NCBI GenBank assembly: GCA_019188255.1
Contig: JAETXT010000007.1
Coordinates: forward strand, 2,728,001 to 2,792,000
Length of the DNA stretch: 64,000 nt
Direction of reading: 5' to 3'
Source of the DNA: Verticillium longisporum
Taxonomy: Eukaryota > Ascomycota > Sordariomycetes > Glomerellales > Plectosphaerellaceae
Numbering within the stretch: position 1 is the first letter of the stretch; every line of letters begins with the position of its first letter. The notes beneath the pieces were generated by a model. That model searched no databases. It saw nothing but the letters and a program-made list of their open reading frames with translations, and was not told the origin of the DNA. Both the position numbers and the translations under genes were made by a program. Positions 53,001-64,000 of the stretch are shown here, piece by piece.

Positions 53001-56000
53001 GGACATACCATGCTGTCATACCAACATACGAGTCAGCTTGCGACGATCCGCCTGCGGCCTCTATACACTGTATACCGACTCCCCCGTATCTCTGTTCGAT
53101 CCACGCGTAGTCCGAGAGAGACTACATGCCACTCACACCGTCTGTTCCAGAGCGCGGGCGATGGCGCTATAAGCCCATGGCTGAGGATCGCCAGCCTGCG
53201 TATCTGGCCAGAGCAGCCTACCATCACGTGTGCAGGCTTGCGCAAAGAGACTCGGTGAGCTAAATCATGTTGCCAGTGGCGAAATATCGACAACCCGTCG
53301 TGGCTGGTAGATGATGCTGCCATGTCCCTCTGCATTCTAAGCCCGGTTGTCGAAAGTACTTTCAAGTGCATGTTGACCTCAGAGCGTCCCATGCATACAT
53401 AATCTGCCACACTGCTGAATGAGCCGCCTCGCATTCGGTCGTTCTGACGATGTGGTTAAGAGTGACTAGCGACAGGTTCATAGTCACCATACAGTGGCGG
53501 ACTGCCAGACGACATCCGCATTTTAGGTGCTTGGTGGGGATCATTCACCTACCCCCAGAAATCGGGAGTGCTACGTTCCGCTGCATGGCAGGAGGAGGAG
53601 GAGGAGGAGGAGGAGGGGCTGTGCCCCTCTCCCTCTGAAGATACCGCCAGACCATAGCCGCGATTTGGTAGTAAATGGCAGCAGGAAATGGTACGATTTC
53701 ATGGTTCCAGACCTAACTATAGTAGGAGGGGGCGGGCTCTTGGTAAAGGAGTTGCATGTTCACCAATAGCGCTGCTGGTCAACTACCTGCTGTCGTTGAC
53801 AAAAAGTACAAGGAAAATACTCCTAGGCAGGCCTTATGACAAGCATTCAGAGCTCTACGATTGGATCACGAGGCGAGCGTCACATAGTGAAAGATCAACA
53901 CGGCTCCGGCACGTTGACCCCGACCTGGCCGATTACTGGGTCTCGTCTCAGCATTGTGTGACCAGGGGGGGAGTGGTATTGAGGGCGACTACAATCATCA
54001 CTTTGATTGTTCAGTAAGTAACTTTCATCGCTGACATCTCAACGTGAGTCAAGCCTTGAATGAGTCGTGGCCATGCGACGGTATGCGGAGAACTCCATTC
54101 GTGACGAAAAGGGCTGCGTTGTGTATCATGTCACTTCCGTATGTCTTTCGCCGAGAAGATATATGCACCAGGATGCGCAGGTATATATTTTGTAGATCAA
54201 ACCTTTCTGAGGTAGCCATAATCATATGTATGCAGCCTTAAACTCCATAGCAAGGCACAGACAGACCTTCATGATTGATGATTTGGAGATATCTTGACCT
54301 CCCCCGAATCCGAGGCTGTTCGTTGCACGCCACCGGACAGCAAGGCGCGACGAAATTTCGAACACGTAACAGCGAAACTTTTGGCGCCTTAGATTGGGAA
54401 CGCTCTAGAATGACCATTCTTCAGCGGATGGTGTCGAGGAGCAGGCAACGTCTTCTAGTCATAGCCCTTGAACCTGCGCAAGTGTGCACAAATCAGGCAC
54501 TTCTCACCATCAGCATCAACAACGTCGTATTGCCCATTACTCACGACGAACACACTGCTCTTGATTCTCTTTCCCATGGTGAATGTGACAGTTCGGTCTC
54601 CTCAGATGCAACACATGGCCGCTGGGCTTACATGTATGCCGTGCCATGCGACCCGTCCTTGCACATCCAAAGTCTTGCAGCTTGATTAGTATGGACGATT
54701 GAACAGCACTCCTCGTTTCTTTCCATCCCAAATTCTGTACCCAGTACTTTTCAACAGCACTGGCGATGCTACGTAGAGCATGTATTGTCCCGAGAAAGCT
54801 TGTCTGTCGTAGTATCGCAGATTACACTCTGCAAGCTACCTAGCCCATGCTGCCGTCACCCGAACGCAACCTCACACGCGAGCAGCCCCTCAACGCCCCC
54901 TGGTCCGCGTAGCACGACAAAGAAAGCCACGAGCGACGTCTGGGATATTCTGGAAAACGTCAGGACCGAATTACTCAGTGTCAAAAGTCAACAATTTCCG
55001 CGGAAGCAGGGCGAGCACATACATACGCGCGAGGCGGCCCGAATTCAGCACACCCCAATCACATTCAAAAGAGTGATGGTAACACACGTTGAGAGCTAGA
55101 AGCCACCCCCTATCCAGCAAACGGGATATTTTCCGACGCCCGGCTGTGTGCCATGCGACCACCCTGCGTGCAACATGTCGCCCTGCCCCCTAGCAGCCAC
55201 GTCATCCCCACCACACGCCGCGGCTGCGGGAGGGTTCCGCCTGGACGCTCCCCGGTGAGAAGGACAGAGGGGTTGTGGTACGTGATCGGAGGCGGGCGGG
55301 CGCCGTGATCACCCGCAAGAGAGACGAAGGTGAGAGAGGTCTGAGCTGGTCATTGCCATGACTGGGGAGCACTCTACCACCAGGGTGACAACAAAGGAGG
55401 ATTCCATCCTGCGAGACATGGAGCACACCGGGGAAAAGGTGTTCTTCCCCTGGAGAGATGGTAGGGCTATTGCTGCATGGCTTGCCGATCTCTAAGGACC
55501 GGTGTTTTGACGTGGAGGGCTATTGCGATGCTGATATCTGACCCGAGAAGGCTTTGCGTCCCTTCGTGGCCGAGAAGAGAAGTGGCAGGGGGGTTGATGT
55601 CAGGGGTAAAAACTCAATACAGGTCCTGGATCTGCCGAAAAGAGCGTGACGACCCAGCACCAGCTTCGGGAGAGGCCCGTGAACTAGCGAAAGTCTCGTA
55701 TATTGGCCTTCGCAACTTGACGCCCTGATTGATCGCTTCATCCCACAGCTGCCATCTGACCTCGCGGTGGACGAGTCAACCTTACCTCGCCAACCATGTG
55801 GTCTTCACGAGAACGATTCGTGTGGCTTCCCTGGCAAGGCACAGCATGCAGCAGCGTGACTCGCCGACCAAACGAACTGCAATGTTGGTTGAGCTTGTCG
55901 AATCCCATTATTAGGCGTTTCATATCATCTGGACGGTACATGCATATGTGGCGGACTGGCGAGCTTGCATATCAGCCTCAGAAAGAACACTGTTCCAGTG

Positions 56001-56636
56001 GTGGCCTACCTCAAACCCTCAAACTGAAACGACTTTGTCTTTGATACTGCTATGCCGTAGACAGAAATAAACAGCCGTTGGGCGTCCTGCTTCCACCCAT
56101 GTCATCTCAAGAGACGAATAGAAGGATGCGAAGGAAGAAATGGCCTGATTTGCGCATCAGCCAAAAGCCTCAACGAATATGAGTATCAGGCGTTTCCAAC
56201 ACCTGCACGAATGCCCGAACGAGGGCGCCGTTGAAAGATCCCAGACCAAGGTAGGTAGATATTGTAGACGACTATTGACGCCTTCGGGGTTTCATGCTTC
56301 AGTCTAGCCATCTGAGCTGACCTTTGAAGTATGCCGTAACTTAGGCCACCAGATGAACAGGACACAATTGTGACATCGAACAAGCCTTCACATTCAAGAA
56401 TCATGTTGCCTATTTTGACCCGGGACCTAGCCTCTTTCCCCGTGAGATCGCTTTGCAAAAAGAACCAACCTGCGTTCACCGTCTCGCGTGCGCACTGCAC
56501 AACAGCCCAACCGTGACCCAGCCTACCTTGGCTTTCCCAATAAGTAAATTACAAATACAATGCTCACCTCTTGGGAGAACAGATGGAACAGAGCGGTCAG
56601 CCTCAATCCGCCCAAGTTGACGGACAGTGAGCGAGC
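47016..56636. other. 9.6-kb stretch without a recognisable gene
   Basis: Upstream of the serine-rich gene and downstream of the NASP-type gene. Base composition is ordinary, without the TpA-rich look of RIP-degraded repeats. Simple repeats include a TTGTCC hexamer run (about 51475-51520) and (GGA)n at about 53590-53616. AGGTACCT-type motifs occur near 50050 and 51890. Open frames on both strands are short, mostly under 150 codons, and none looks like a protein family. It may hold long leaders, regulatory DNA or noncoding transcripts. Confidence 0.5.
53590..53616. repeat. (GGA)n microsatellite
   Basis: About nine GGA triplets. Simple repeat in a gene-free region. Confidence 0.9.
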
Positions 56637-58330
56637 TCAAGCTGCCTCCTCCACAACCTTGGCCTTCTTGGCAGACTCGTCCGACTCGGCAGGTTCCTCG
56701 GCCTTACGCTTCGTACCGTTAGATCCGCTGCCATTCGTCTGCTCAGCAGGCTGAGCGTCATCGTCCTTCTTCTTCTTTCGGACCAGGCCAGTGAGATCGG
56801 TCGCGTTCTTCTTGGCCTCTTCGACGCGAGCTTGCGTCTCAGACGCGGACTCGCCCAACGCTGAGCCCATGATGCCCTGGATAGCAGTACCGGCAGCTGC
56901 TTCAAGGGCAGCTTTGAAGTCGACTTGAGGCTTGCGCATCTCGGTGAGCTAGCATGAGTGTCAGCATAAGTGTTGAAGCACAATTTAGGAAAAGTACTTA
57001 CGCGTTGCTCCATGTCCTCGATTATGTCGCGAACATCGCTGATCTGAGCCTTGGTGGCAACATTCTCTTCGGGGTTCGCCATCTCAGCGAGCTCAACCTC
57101 CTTTGCCTGAAGCTTCAACTTGGTGCTTTGAATAGCGGCCTCCAATTCTGTGATGGCCTCTTCCCTCAGCTTTTCGTCAAAGGGCGCCTGCTCGCCTTCG
57201 GCAGCGCCGTCTTCCTGAGTCGTAGTGGCTGAGGCAAATTCTAGTGCAAGAGAGAGCTTGAAGTGAGCCTCGGCAATGACCTCCGATTCTTGCGGGTACA
57301 GCTCCTTCTTGAACTGCAGAGAGATGCGAGAGTCGCGAACGGCGGCGGGGAACCTAGGTTGGGAGTCAGGAAGAGAGAACGCCGCGTTAAAGCATCGACA
57401 ACGTACCTCTCGTTCTCCAGCGAAATCTCGGCGAGAAGGTCGTGAGTGTCGGCGAGGCGCTCCTTGACGTGTCTCAGGATGCCGCTGTCGCCCTCAGAGA
57501 CCTCCTTGCCCTTGCTCGGGTCCTCGCTTTCTTGTTGCTTCACTTGCTCTAGTTTCTTCTCGAGGGAGATGCGCGCCATTTCGAGTATGTCGAACGCAGC
57601 CTGCAGATCATCCACCTCCTCCTCGCCGTCCTCCTCACCTTCACCCTCGGCGACCTGCGCAGGATCAATACACGATCTCGCGACTACTGAGAGCAAGACT
57701 TACCTCATCGTCCGAGTCCTCAAAGTTCTCGTCACCCTCAAATTGAAACAGGGGTTTCTTGTTGTCGACCGTTTCGGCCTTCTTCGCGCCATCAGTCTGC
57801 TCAGCGACGGCAGCAAGACCCTCCTGTGTCACCTTCTGCTCTTCCGTCTTGGCATCCTCTGTCGCAGCAGCCTCGGCCGGCGCCTCCTTGGGAGCTCTGG
57901 GGGCCTTGGGCTGGGGCTTCTCGACCTTCTTGCTGGCAGCCTGACCACCGAGCACGTCGCTCTTTGTCTGGCCGACCTTGAAGAGTGTGCGACCGTAGAG
58001 GAACAGAATCTCGGCATTGTCGGGCTGGTTCTCTTCGCCGTTGATGTCGGCCTGCAGTTCAGCGGCGGCGGCGAAGGCTTCGGCGGCGTCGTCGTACTCC
58101 TTCCGCGCGTACATGGCCGTCGCCTTGGCGGTTAGGTCGGCCAGGGTGACCTTCTTGGAAAGAATGTCGTGGTCGGACTGCGCGCCGATGGACGAGGGTG
58201 TGCTCGCGCCCGTCTTGGCCTCGTCAATGATGGCAGCGACTGCTTCGTTGATGGGAGGCAGGACCAGAGGAGCTTCCTCAGCAGGCACCGGCGGCTGCTG
58301 CTCTTGCTGCTTCTCAGGAGTATCGGCCAT
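56637..58330 (-). CDS. NASP/Hif1/Sim3-type histone chaperone (SHNi-TPR)
   Basis: Four minus-strand exons, 57704-58330, 57407-57654, 57002-57353 and 56637-56948, give 512 residues with all joins in frame (GTAAGT...GCAG, GTACGT...CTAG, GTAAGT...CTAG). The family escorts histones H3-H4 to chromatin; Sim3 delivers the centromeric H3 variant in fission yeast. TPR-like helices appear as ATAMYARKEYDDAAEAFAAAAELQ, EILFLYGRTLFKVG, AAFDILEMARISLEKKL and ERLADTHDLLAEISLENERFPAAVRDSRISLQFKKELYP. The first TPR region is interrupted by a Lys/Ala/Pro insert and the acidic patch GEGEEDGEEEVDD, a NASP hallmark. The C-terminus carries basic KRKAEEPAESDESAKKAK, likely a nuclear localisation signal. Confidence 0.9.
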
Positions 58331-58979
58331 GATGAAATTGTCGATGGTCGTGGGGTATGTTCTGCGAAATGCGATAGCGGTGGAGGTGGATGAGGAGAAA
58401 AACTCGTGCTTTCTTGATGAAGAAGGAAGGAAGGAATGCGAAGTGGGAGGTTTGGGTTTGTGTAGGTGTAAGGTAAGGTACCTAGGGTGATGGTCTGTCC
58501 CAGGGTGGGCAGATCTGGGCGCAATTGGCTTTCAGGCTCGGTGGAATGACGCGCTAGGTGAAGAGCTTCTGAAGCTCAGCTCGACGCGCACGCGTTTGAT
58601 TGGCGGTCAGGTCCCCTCCCGTTGCTGCACGTCAGCCAGCGCAGCAACAGCAGGGGGACATGGGTCTTGATCCTGAATCGAGGCCTCGCGTGGAGGGGAG
58701 GGAGGGGCTCAAGGGCTTTGCTCCTTTGAATAGTCCACTTCTCACCAGAATGCGCCAGACAGCCAGCCAACCACACGACTAAACCGCGAGTCCACTGAGA
58801 GGCAACCCTCCCTTTATTCAACCAAGGACCTCATCATGGCAGGACTACAATTCTGAGTGTCTGTGTCACCGGATAGAGGCAGGGAGTCGCAAGGTCCCTC
58901 CTCGCCTCTTCACAGGGAACACTGCAGGCAGAGACAGATATGTTCATCGACCGAGGCGGATTACCGTCTCAATACTGCA
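58331..58979. other. Intergenic stretch between the NASP-type gene and GYP1
   Basis: About 650 bases with the promoter of the chaperone gene (AGGTACCT motif near 58480) and the 3' UTR of GYP1. Nothing else recognised. Confidence 0.5.
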
Positions 58980-61135
58980 TTATAATTGTAAACTTGTCGA
59001 AGGTGCTCGACTTGTCTGACCTCGCAAGTGGGCTGACGAGCCCTTGAACAGGCTCTGCCATATGAATGCCTCACTTAGAAGCAGTTCAATGTCCTTCTCT
59101 GTCCACGACTTGGTGGGCAGGCTCTGAAGGAACATCATAATCTCCTGGAAGTCCATTTTGACTAACTTGTCCGACCACTTGACCAGGAATGCCGCACAAA
59201 CATAGAGGTGGAACTCAGAGAAGCCCTGTTCCTCAGCCTGTGCATGTCTCTGTTAGCCCGTTCATTTCTCAAAGCAATACGTGAGAGGAAGCTGTCCTTA
59301 CCAGATATGTGTCCCACATTCGAATAGTATTCTTGACGCTGATTTCTCGCATCAGAAGACAGTTCATCCAGCGAAAACTAAACTGGATAAACTCGACATT
59401 CTCCTTTTCGAGATGCTTCACAAGGCTCCCGTCGATACGAGCAGTCAAATCTCGCAAGGCCGCGACTTGCCTCTGGATGCCAGGCTGTGCCACGATGTAG
59501 TGGTCCTGGATACCATCCAGGAGCTTTGTGAGACACCAGAACGAGTCGGCTTCGACCGCGTCCAGCACGGGCTTTGGCAACTGACCTGGGTCCATGCCAC
59601 TCTCAACGTTGGGATCCCCAATGTAGATGCCCAGGAATACCTGCCAGAACGGCGAGACCAAGTCGTTGATGCCCTGCACATAGCCGCTTGCGGGATGTCG
59701 CACGGCCCACAGATACAATATCCTTTCCAACGACCGCTGTGTCGCCTCGTAGCTGTACAGTTCAATATGCGGATTCGTCCTAGGCACGTCGATGCTGATC
59801 TGATGCCAGATCGCCTCATCGAGTCCTCTCGCCTTACCCGCCGTAGAAGGGTTGGTACCACCGCGCTCGAAAGCCTGTCGCACGCCGTCCAGGTACTCTT
59901 TTCGCTTCCTCTCCAGAGTTGCCACCCGCCTCTCGCTATTTGCTGGGAGGTAGCTGAGCAAGAGCTGCCATGTCATGGCCCGAACCTCCTCAGGAACACC
60001 CGACCAAGCTAGCTGACGAAGCTCTGCGATGGGTATCGTTGACGCCTGAAGAATCTTTTTGAATTTGTTGATACGGGTGATCCGCGAGTTGGCTGCATCG
60101 ATTTCCTTGGGGGTCGCATTGACTGCAGTTGGAGGGTGGTTGATCAAATGAAGGGCATTCGCGGGGTCTGGGCGAGGTGTTAGAGCCGTTTACTACTAGT
60201 ATCCTCTTCGAAACACGACGATACCTTTGAGGATGTCCTTGTACTGAGGCCGAAGGATCTTGCCCTCGCTTTTTTTGGGCATGGGATACGCTGGCGCGGG
60301 TCTCTCGATGGCGATATCGCCACTGCTTGACAATCGCCTGCCGTCGATTCCACCAAATGACCCCTCTAGCGCTGGAGAGAGGAGGCTGCCGTTGCCATCC
60401 GTCCTCTGGGCAGCCATCTTCCGCGTCCTCCTCTTTGTATTAGATAGGCTGGGAAGGCCAAAGTCGTCGCCGTCGTCATCGTCGTAACCCATCATCTCAT
60501 CTTCTTCATCCGCTTTCCAGTCATCATTCGTGTTCGAGAGAAAGTTCATATAGGTTCTGAATGGTGGCGACGAGAGCCCCGGAGTCGGTCGCGAAGAGGA
60601 GGACACATCGCTTGTCCGGGCCTTGGCCGATTGTGAAGAGGGTGGTGTCTTGGGCCTCGACGACGAGCTAGAGAGGTTTCTGCCGGTACCCTTGGTCAGT
60701 TCTGCAGGTTGTGAGGTATGCTGGAGTACCTACAACGAGTCAAACTTCAGCATATCGGCGTGGGAGTATGCCGCGCCGACCACCATGTTGGGGTCGCGAG
60801 CGGGTTTCTTGGACGCATCACCGCGTTTTGGGGGGTTCCAAAAGGGCGATGCAGATCTAGTAGGCGTCAGTAATGTCGACAGTAGTGCAGGCATAAGAGT
60901 TGAGCGCACTCTGACCGATCTGTCGTTGCGACGAGAAACCAAAGTCAGCAAGTGGTGTTTCGTTTCAGAAATCTGGTCATGGTCACTCTGGGGAGGAGGG
61001 GGGGGGACGACATACCGACCTGGACCATTTCCTGCTGCGGGGCAGTCAGTAATGCGCAAAGCAAGAGGAGACAGGAAATTGTGCTGGACTGACCTGCTGC
61101 GGTGCCTTCTTCCCACTCCCTGAAGAGGAGAACAT
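58980..61135 (-). CDS. GYP1: Rab GTPase-activating protein Gyp1 (TBC domain, TBC1D22-like)
   Basis: Golgi Rab-GAP; yeast Gyp1 acts on Ypt1. Clear exons are 59302-60167, carrying most of the TBC domain, and 58980-59237 with the end; an exon ending at 60225 holds MSSSSRPTPGLSSPPFRTYMNFLS. The arginine finger is in ISIDVPRTNPH (IxxDxxR) and the glutamine finger in GYVQGINDL (YxQG), both needed for catalysis. WAVRHPASGYVQGINDLVSPF and FRWMNCLLMREIS are family blocks. The N-terminus reads MFSSSGSGKKAPQQ (61094-61135), QEMVQV (61016-61034), a possible 4-base exon (60916-60919), then RSASPFWNPPKRGDASKK from 60856. The link from FDSL (about 60733) to LTKGTGRNLSSSS does not keep frame across a usable intron, so a missing base or unseen intron lies at about 60690-60735. 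Confidence 0.86.
60916..60919 (-). other. Candidate 4-base micro-exon of GYP1
   Basis: ATCG between acceptor CGACAG and donor GTCAG. Including it joins GTC G to A TCT GCA TCG in the frame that gives RSASPFWNPP; leaving it out loses frame. Both flanking introns have canonical branch points and normal lengths. Confidence 0.45.
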
Positions 61136-61868
61136 CGTGTTGGCGGTGCTAAACCAGGTGTGACATGATGCGGTGGGGAGATCTCGAGTCCTTCTGTTCC
61201 CCAGCGACAGGTCCGAGGACGGGTCTCTTGTGTCACTTGTTCCAAGGCGCCGCTGAACTGCCCACCCACTCCCGCTTTCAATCGGTCACGTCACAGCCAC
61301 ATCCCTCGTGGCTGGCGCACTGACTAAGCTGGGGGCGTCACTTCCCCTTCCATTCGGAAGCTACCTACGAGGTGTACGTCTTCAATCGTAACAAGTCAGT
61401 TTCTTTCAAGATGTGCTCCGCATTCTGGTGCGTCGAACCTTGTGTTGATCGCACGAGCTTCTGAGACGGGTCTTTTTGAATTTGATGCAAATACAGTTCC
61501 GCCATCCCCGCAGCAAGGAGAATGTAGCGAGCCACAACCCGGAGAATCCGAAACACGTGACCAGGCATTAAAGGTTCTCCCTTCACCTCGTTGGACAGCT
61601 TTAGAGGTTCTGATTGGTCAGTGGTTTCTTCAACCGCCCCACTGCCGACATGTTCTTCCTTGGGCCCCAGCACATTCTGAGGGAGGCACGCCAGCCCAGC
61701 TACCTGCCTGTCAGGACAACAACCCATCGACAGCACCATCTCCTTGCGGCTTCCCTTTCCCCTTATAGTTCTTTACCTTCATTTCCTCTAGGGTTCTTTT
61801 AATCGCGTATCTAGAAGAACTGTCTGTCAGCCCAGGATAGCTTACTAGACTCACCCCGTGTCGCCACG
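61136..61868. promoter_or_regulatory. Shared divergent promoter region, GYP1 and HRP1
   Basis: About 730 bases between divergent starts. A pyrimidine-rich leader with CCTCTAGGGTTC precedes the HRP1 start. No TATA box is evident. Confidence 0.5.
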
Positions 61869-64000
61869 ATGACGGAACCGGAGAACTTTGAGGACGATCT
61901 CTTCGCCGACCTGTAAGTCATTAGACACTCCTCCCGCGATACCCATCGATCGCGGTGCTTCCAGTGGCATTCTGACGGACGATCTCTAGTTACGACGACG
62001 ATGCGGCACCTTCGAAACCCGCCGCCGCGGCGCCCCCAACAACTGCGAGCGTTCCTGCCCCGGTGGTTGAGCCCGCCGCGCCCGCACCAGCTTACAACGA
62101 AGCACACAACGAGGCTCCTGCCCAAACCCATCAGGATGAGCCTGCAGACAACCAGATCGCCTACGACGACGACGACGACGATGATGTCGATTTCAACTTG
62201 GGCGGAGGCGCGCCCGCGCCGCCCCCGCCTCCACCCGCAAATGGATTCTCGCACCACGAGGAGACGTCGTACTCTGGGCGCGGAAGCGCCAAGAACCCCA
62301 GTGCGAAGGAAGATGGGTAAGTGCTTTTATTATTCTGTTTGTGTGATGTCACCATGGCTTGCAAGTGGCGTGGAATCAGGGCACTTCGACGTTCGTTGTG
62401 CTGTGTTGGTAGACCAGGAGAGCAATCCGGACGGCGTTTCTCGGGGAGTGGCTTGGTCGCTCAACTACGGTTGAGAGTTTCCATCACGATTGAAGATGAT
62501 GCGCGCCACGGTCCGCTCGGTTGCGATGGAGGCGTCGATGGGGTCAACACAGAAAGAGCATTGGCGTACCACGGCACTGTGGGGCGTTTGGAACAGCACC
62601 GCCAAGTCTGAACGGTGCTCAACGAGGGTTCAGAGACGAAATGTCGAAAGAGACACGGGGCAGACCAAACGCCCTAGAAAGAGACAGGAAACGGTCCACA
62701 ACACAAGGCATGGAAGCTACCTTTTTATCAAAACCAAACCCGCACGCTACCCAACTTAGTCGCAGCGGTGGCAATGGTCGAAGCACGACTCTGCATCTCA
62801 TAGCCCACTTGCGGATGAGCATGTCCCGTCCAGGGCATTTATGTTCAGCTCTCTGCTTGCTGTAGCAAGATTGGCAGCGGATAGCGCTCGAGGCTAGATC
62901 CTAACAAGTCCAGACGGTTGCAAGAGACACCGAAAAGTAATCCCGACAAAGTTGATCTGGCTTTCCACGCTGCACATTTCTCCCCGGTGAGAGTATATGT
63001 AGCGGGCCTTCTGGAACCTTTGTCAGCGCCATTTGGGTTTTGGATGGGTCAAGAAGCAAGCAGGCGTCGCCATTTTCTCGACTCCTAATGGCCGGCATTG
63101 GTAAAGCAAAAATCGTCAACCTCTTTGCCGCTGCGACGTATACAACCCGCGCTATCGGATGGTGATTTAGACAACGGAAAGCTGCATGGCAGGAATACGC
63201 TGTACCAAAACCGTGCTGCTCGCGACACGTAAGCTTGGGAAAGGCCCTAGGTCCGACTTCTCAGAGCAGCGACGAGAAACAACAACGCCAAGATGCGACG
63301 GGATCTTCAATACGAGCGTGGACAGGGTGGCCTCCCATCAACCTACAGATTGAGAGTGCTCACTAGTATGGCCCGCGAACTAGTCAATGGACCTATGCTC
63401 TGCAATAGCTCGGGCTATTGCATTGGCTTGCGGCTTTTGACTGGTGTGCCATGCATTGCAACCCACCCTTGGCTCGCTTCGATCGTGCCAGGTTCTGCCA
63501 TGACCTTTTCTCTGCCAGGAGTTCCCGCGGCAGACAAGTGCTTGCTATTGTCTTGACTGATCTTTTGTCGATGGGCCGTTGCGTTGACACTTTTGCGCTC
63601 TACTCGAGTACATTTACAATTGTTAGAAGTAGCGAGACTAACGAATGGACTGCATAGTAAGATGTTCATTGGTGGACTGAACTGGGAGACGACCGACCGT
63701 AAGCTTGAGCCTGCTCACCCACGCGCACGCTGTACCCAAGTTGCTAATCATGTCGCCGCAGAGTCTCTCAGGGACTACTTTGCCCAATTCGGCGAGGTTG
63801 TCGAGTGCACCGTGATGCGCGATAGCACCACCGGCCGGTCGCGAGGCTTTGGCTTCCTGACGTTCAAGGATGCCAAGACTGTCAATATCGTCATGGTCAA
63901 GGAGCATTTCCTCGACGGCAAGATTGTACGTTTCTGCCACGACCCACACCGCAAAAGCCGGACGTCCACTCCACAGCTACTAACACTCCACCTAGATTGA
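61869..64000 (+). CDS. HRP1: Nuclear poly(A) RNA-binding protein Hrp1, 5' part (3' end outside window)
   Basis: Hrp1/Nab4 is a two-RRM protein of cleavage factor IB, acting in mRNA 3'-end formation and export. Exons visible: 61869-61912, 61990-62316, 63658-63698, 63762-63925 and 63996 onward. The N-terminus is acidic and Ala/Pro-rich ([19 protein letters not shown], then [16 protein letters not shown]). RRM1 follows with RNP2 [12 protein letters not shown]1 [32 protein letters not shown] and [11 protein letters not shown]. The acceptor at 63994-63995 gives KIID at the window edge. Intron 2 (62317-63657, 1341 bp) is about ten times longer than other introns here. The donor GTAAGT and the CTAAC branch before the TAG acceptor are canonical. 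Assignment is confident; RRM2 lies outside. Confidence 0.93.
62317..63657 (+). other. Unusually long intron 2 of HRP1
   Basis: 1341 bases between GTAAGT and CATAG, with GACTAACG as branch-point candidate near 63636-63643. No gene is recognised inside, on either strand. It separates the acidic N-terminal region from RRM1. Confidence 0.85.

Overview
This is a window of nuclear DNA from a filamentous ascomycete. The class Sordariomycetes is likely and the order Hypocreales possible. The evidence is short GT-AG introns (about 50-140 bp) with CTNAC-like branch points, a Con-6 conidiation gene, a Kex1-type carboxypeptidase with a membrane anchor, an intron-containing tRNA-Ser, a RIP-scarred Mutator-like element, and many copies of the intergenic motif AGGTACCT. 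Almost every protein is a single-copy fungal housekeeping gene; there is no gene cluster of obvious accessory function.

Layout. 0-8.4 kb: the 3' end of UTP15, a C2-domain ingression (Fic1-type) gene with disturbed reading frame, a nonautonomous Mutator-like element (5393-6071), and a KpsF/GutQ-like sugar-phosphate isomerase. 10-17 kb: a guanyl-specific RNase that appears GPI-anchored, a four-helix membrane protein, a phytanoyl-CoA dioxygenase family protein, a WKF-domain nucleolar protein and proteasome subunit alpha-1. 19-25 kb: a small orphan gene, a TMEM234 homologue, con-6, SFM1 and tRNA-Ser(UGA). 26-36 kb: KEX1, DRE2, MPP10 and a fructosamine-3-kinase family gene. 38-47 kb: an SPX-plus-three-helix protein (Vtc5-like), tRNA-Val(AAC), a GNAT acetyltransferase, an ORP1-like conserved protein and a serine-rich orphan protein. 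47-56.6 kb: 9.6 kb without a recognisable gene. 56.6-64 kb: a NASP/Hif1-type histone chaperone, the Rab-GAP GYP1, and the 5' part of HRP1 with a 1.3-kb intron.

Genes sharing a theme but not an operon: UTP15 and MPP10 are both subunits of the U3 small-subunit processome, the WKF protein is probably nucleolar, and SFM1 methylates a small-subunit ribosomal protein. Several neighbours are divergent pairs sharing one promoter region (WKF/SCL1, FN3K/SPX, GYP1/HRP1) or closely convergent pairs (PhyH/WKF, con-6/SFM1, KEX1/DRE2).

A quality issue affects the whole window. At least five conserved genes (Fic1-like, PhyH, WKF, KEX1, DRE2) lose frame at short homopolymers, nearly always at runs of four or more C/G, in a way that one or two extra bases of the same kind would explain. 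These look like sequencing indels rather than gene decay. All intron boundaries below were read by eye from splice signals and reading-frame continuity, and none is supported by transcripts.
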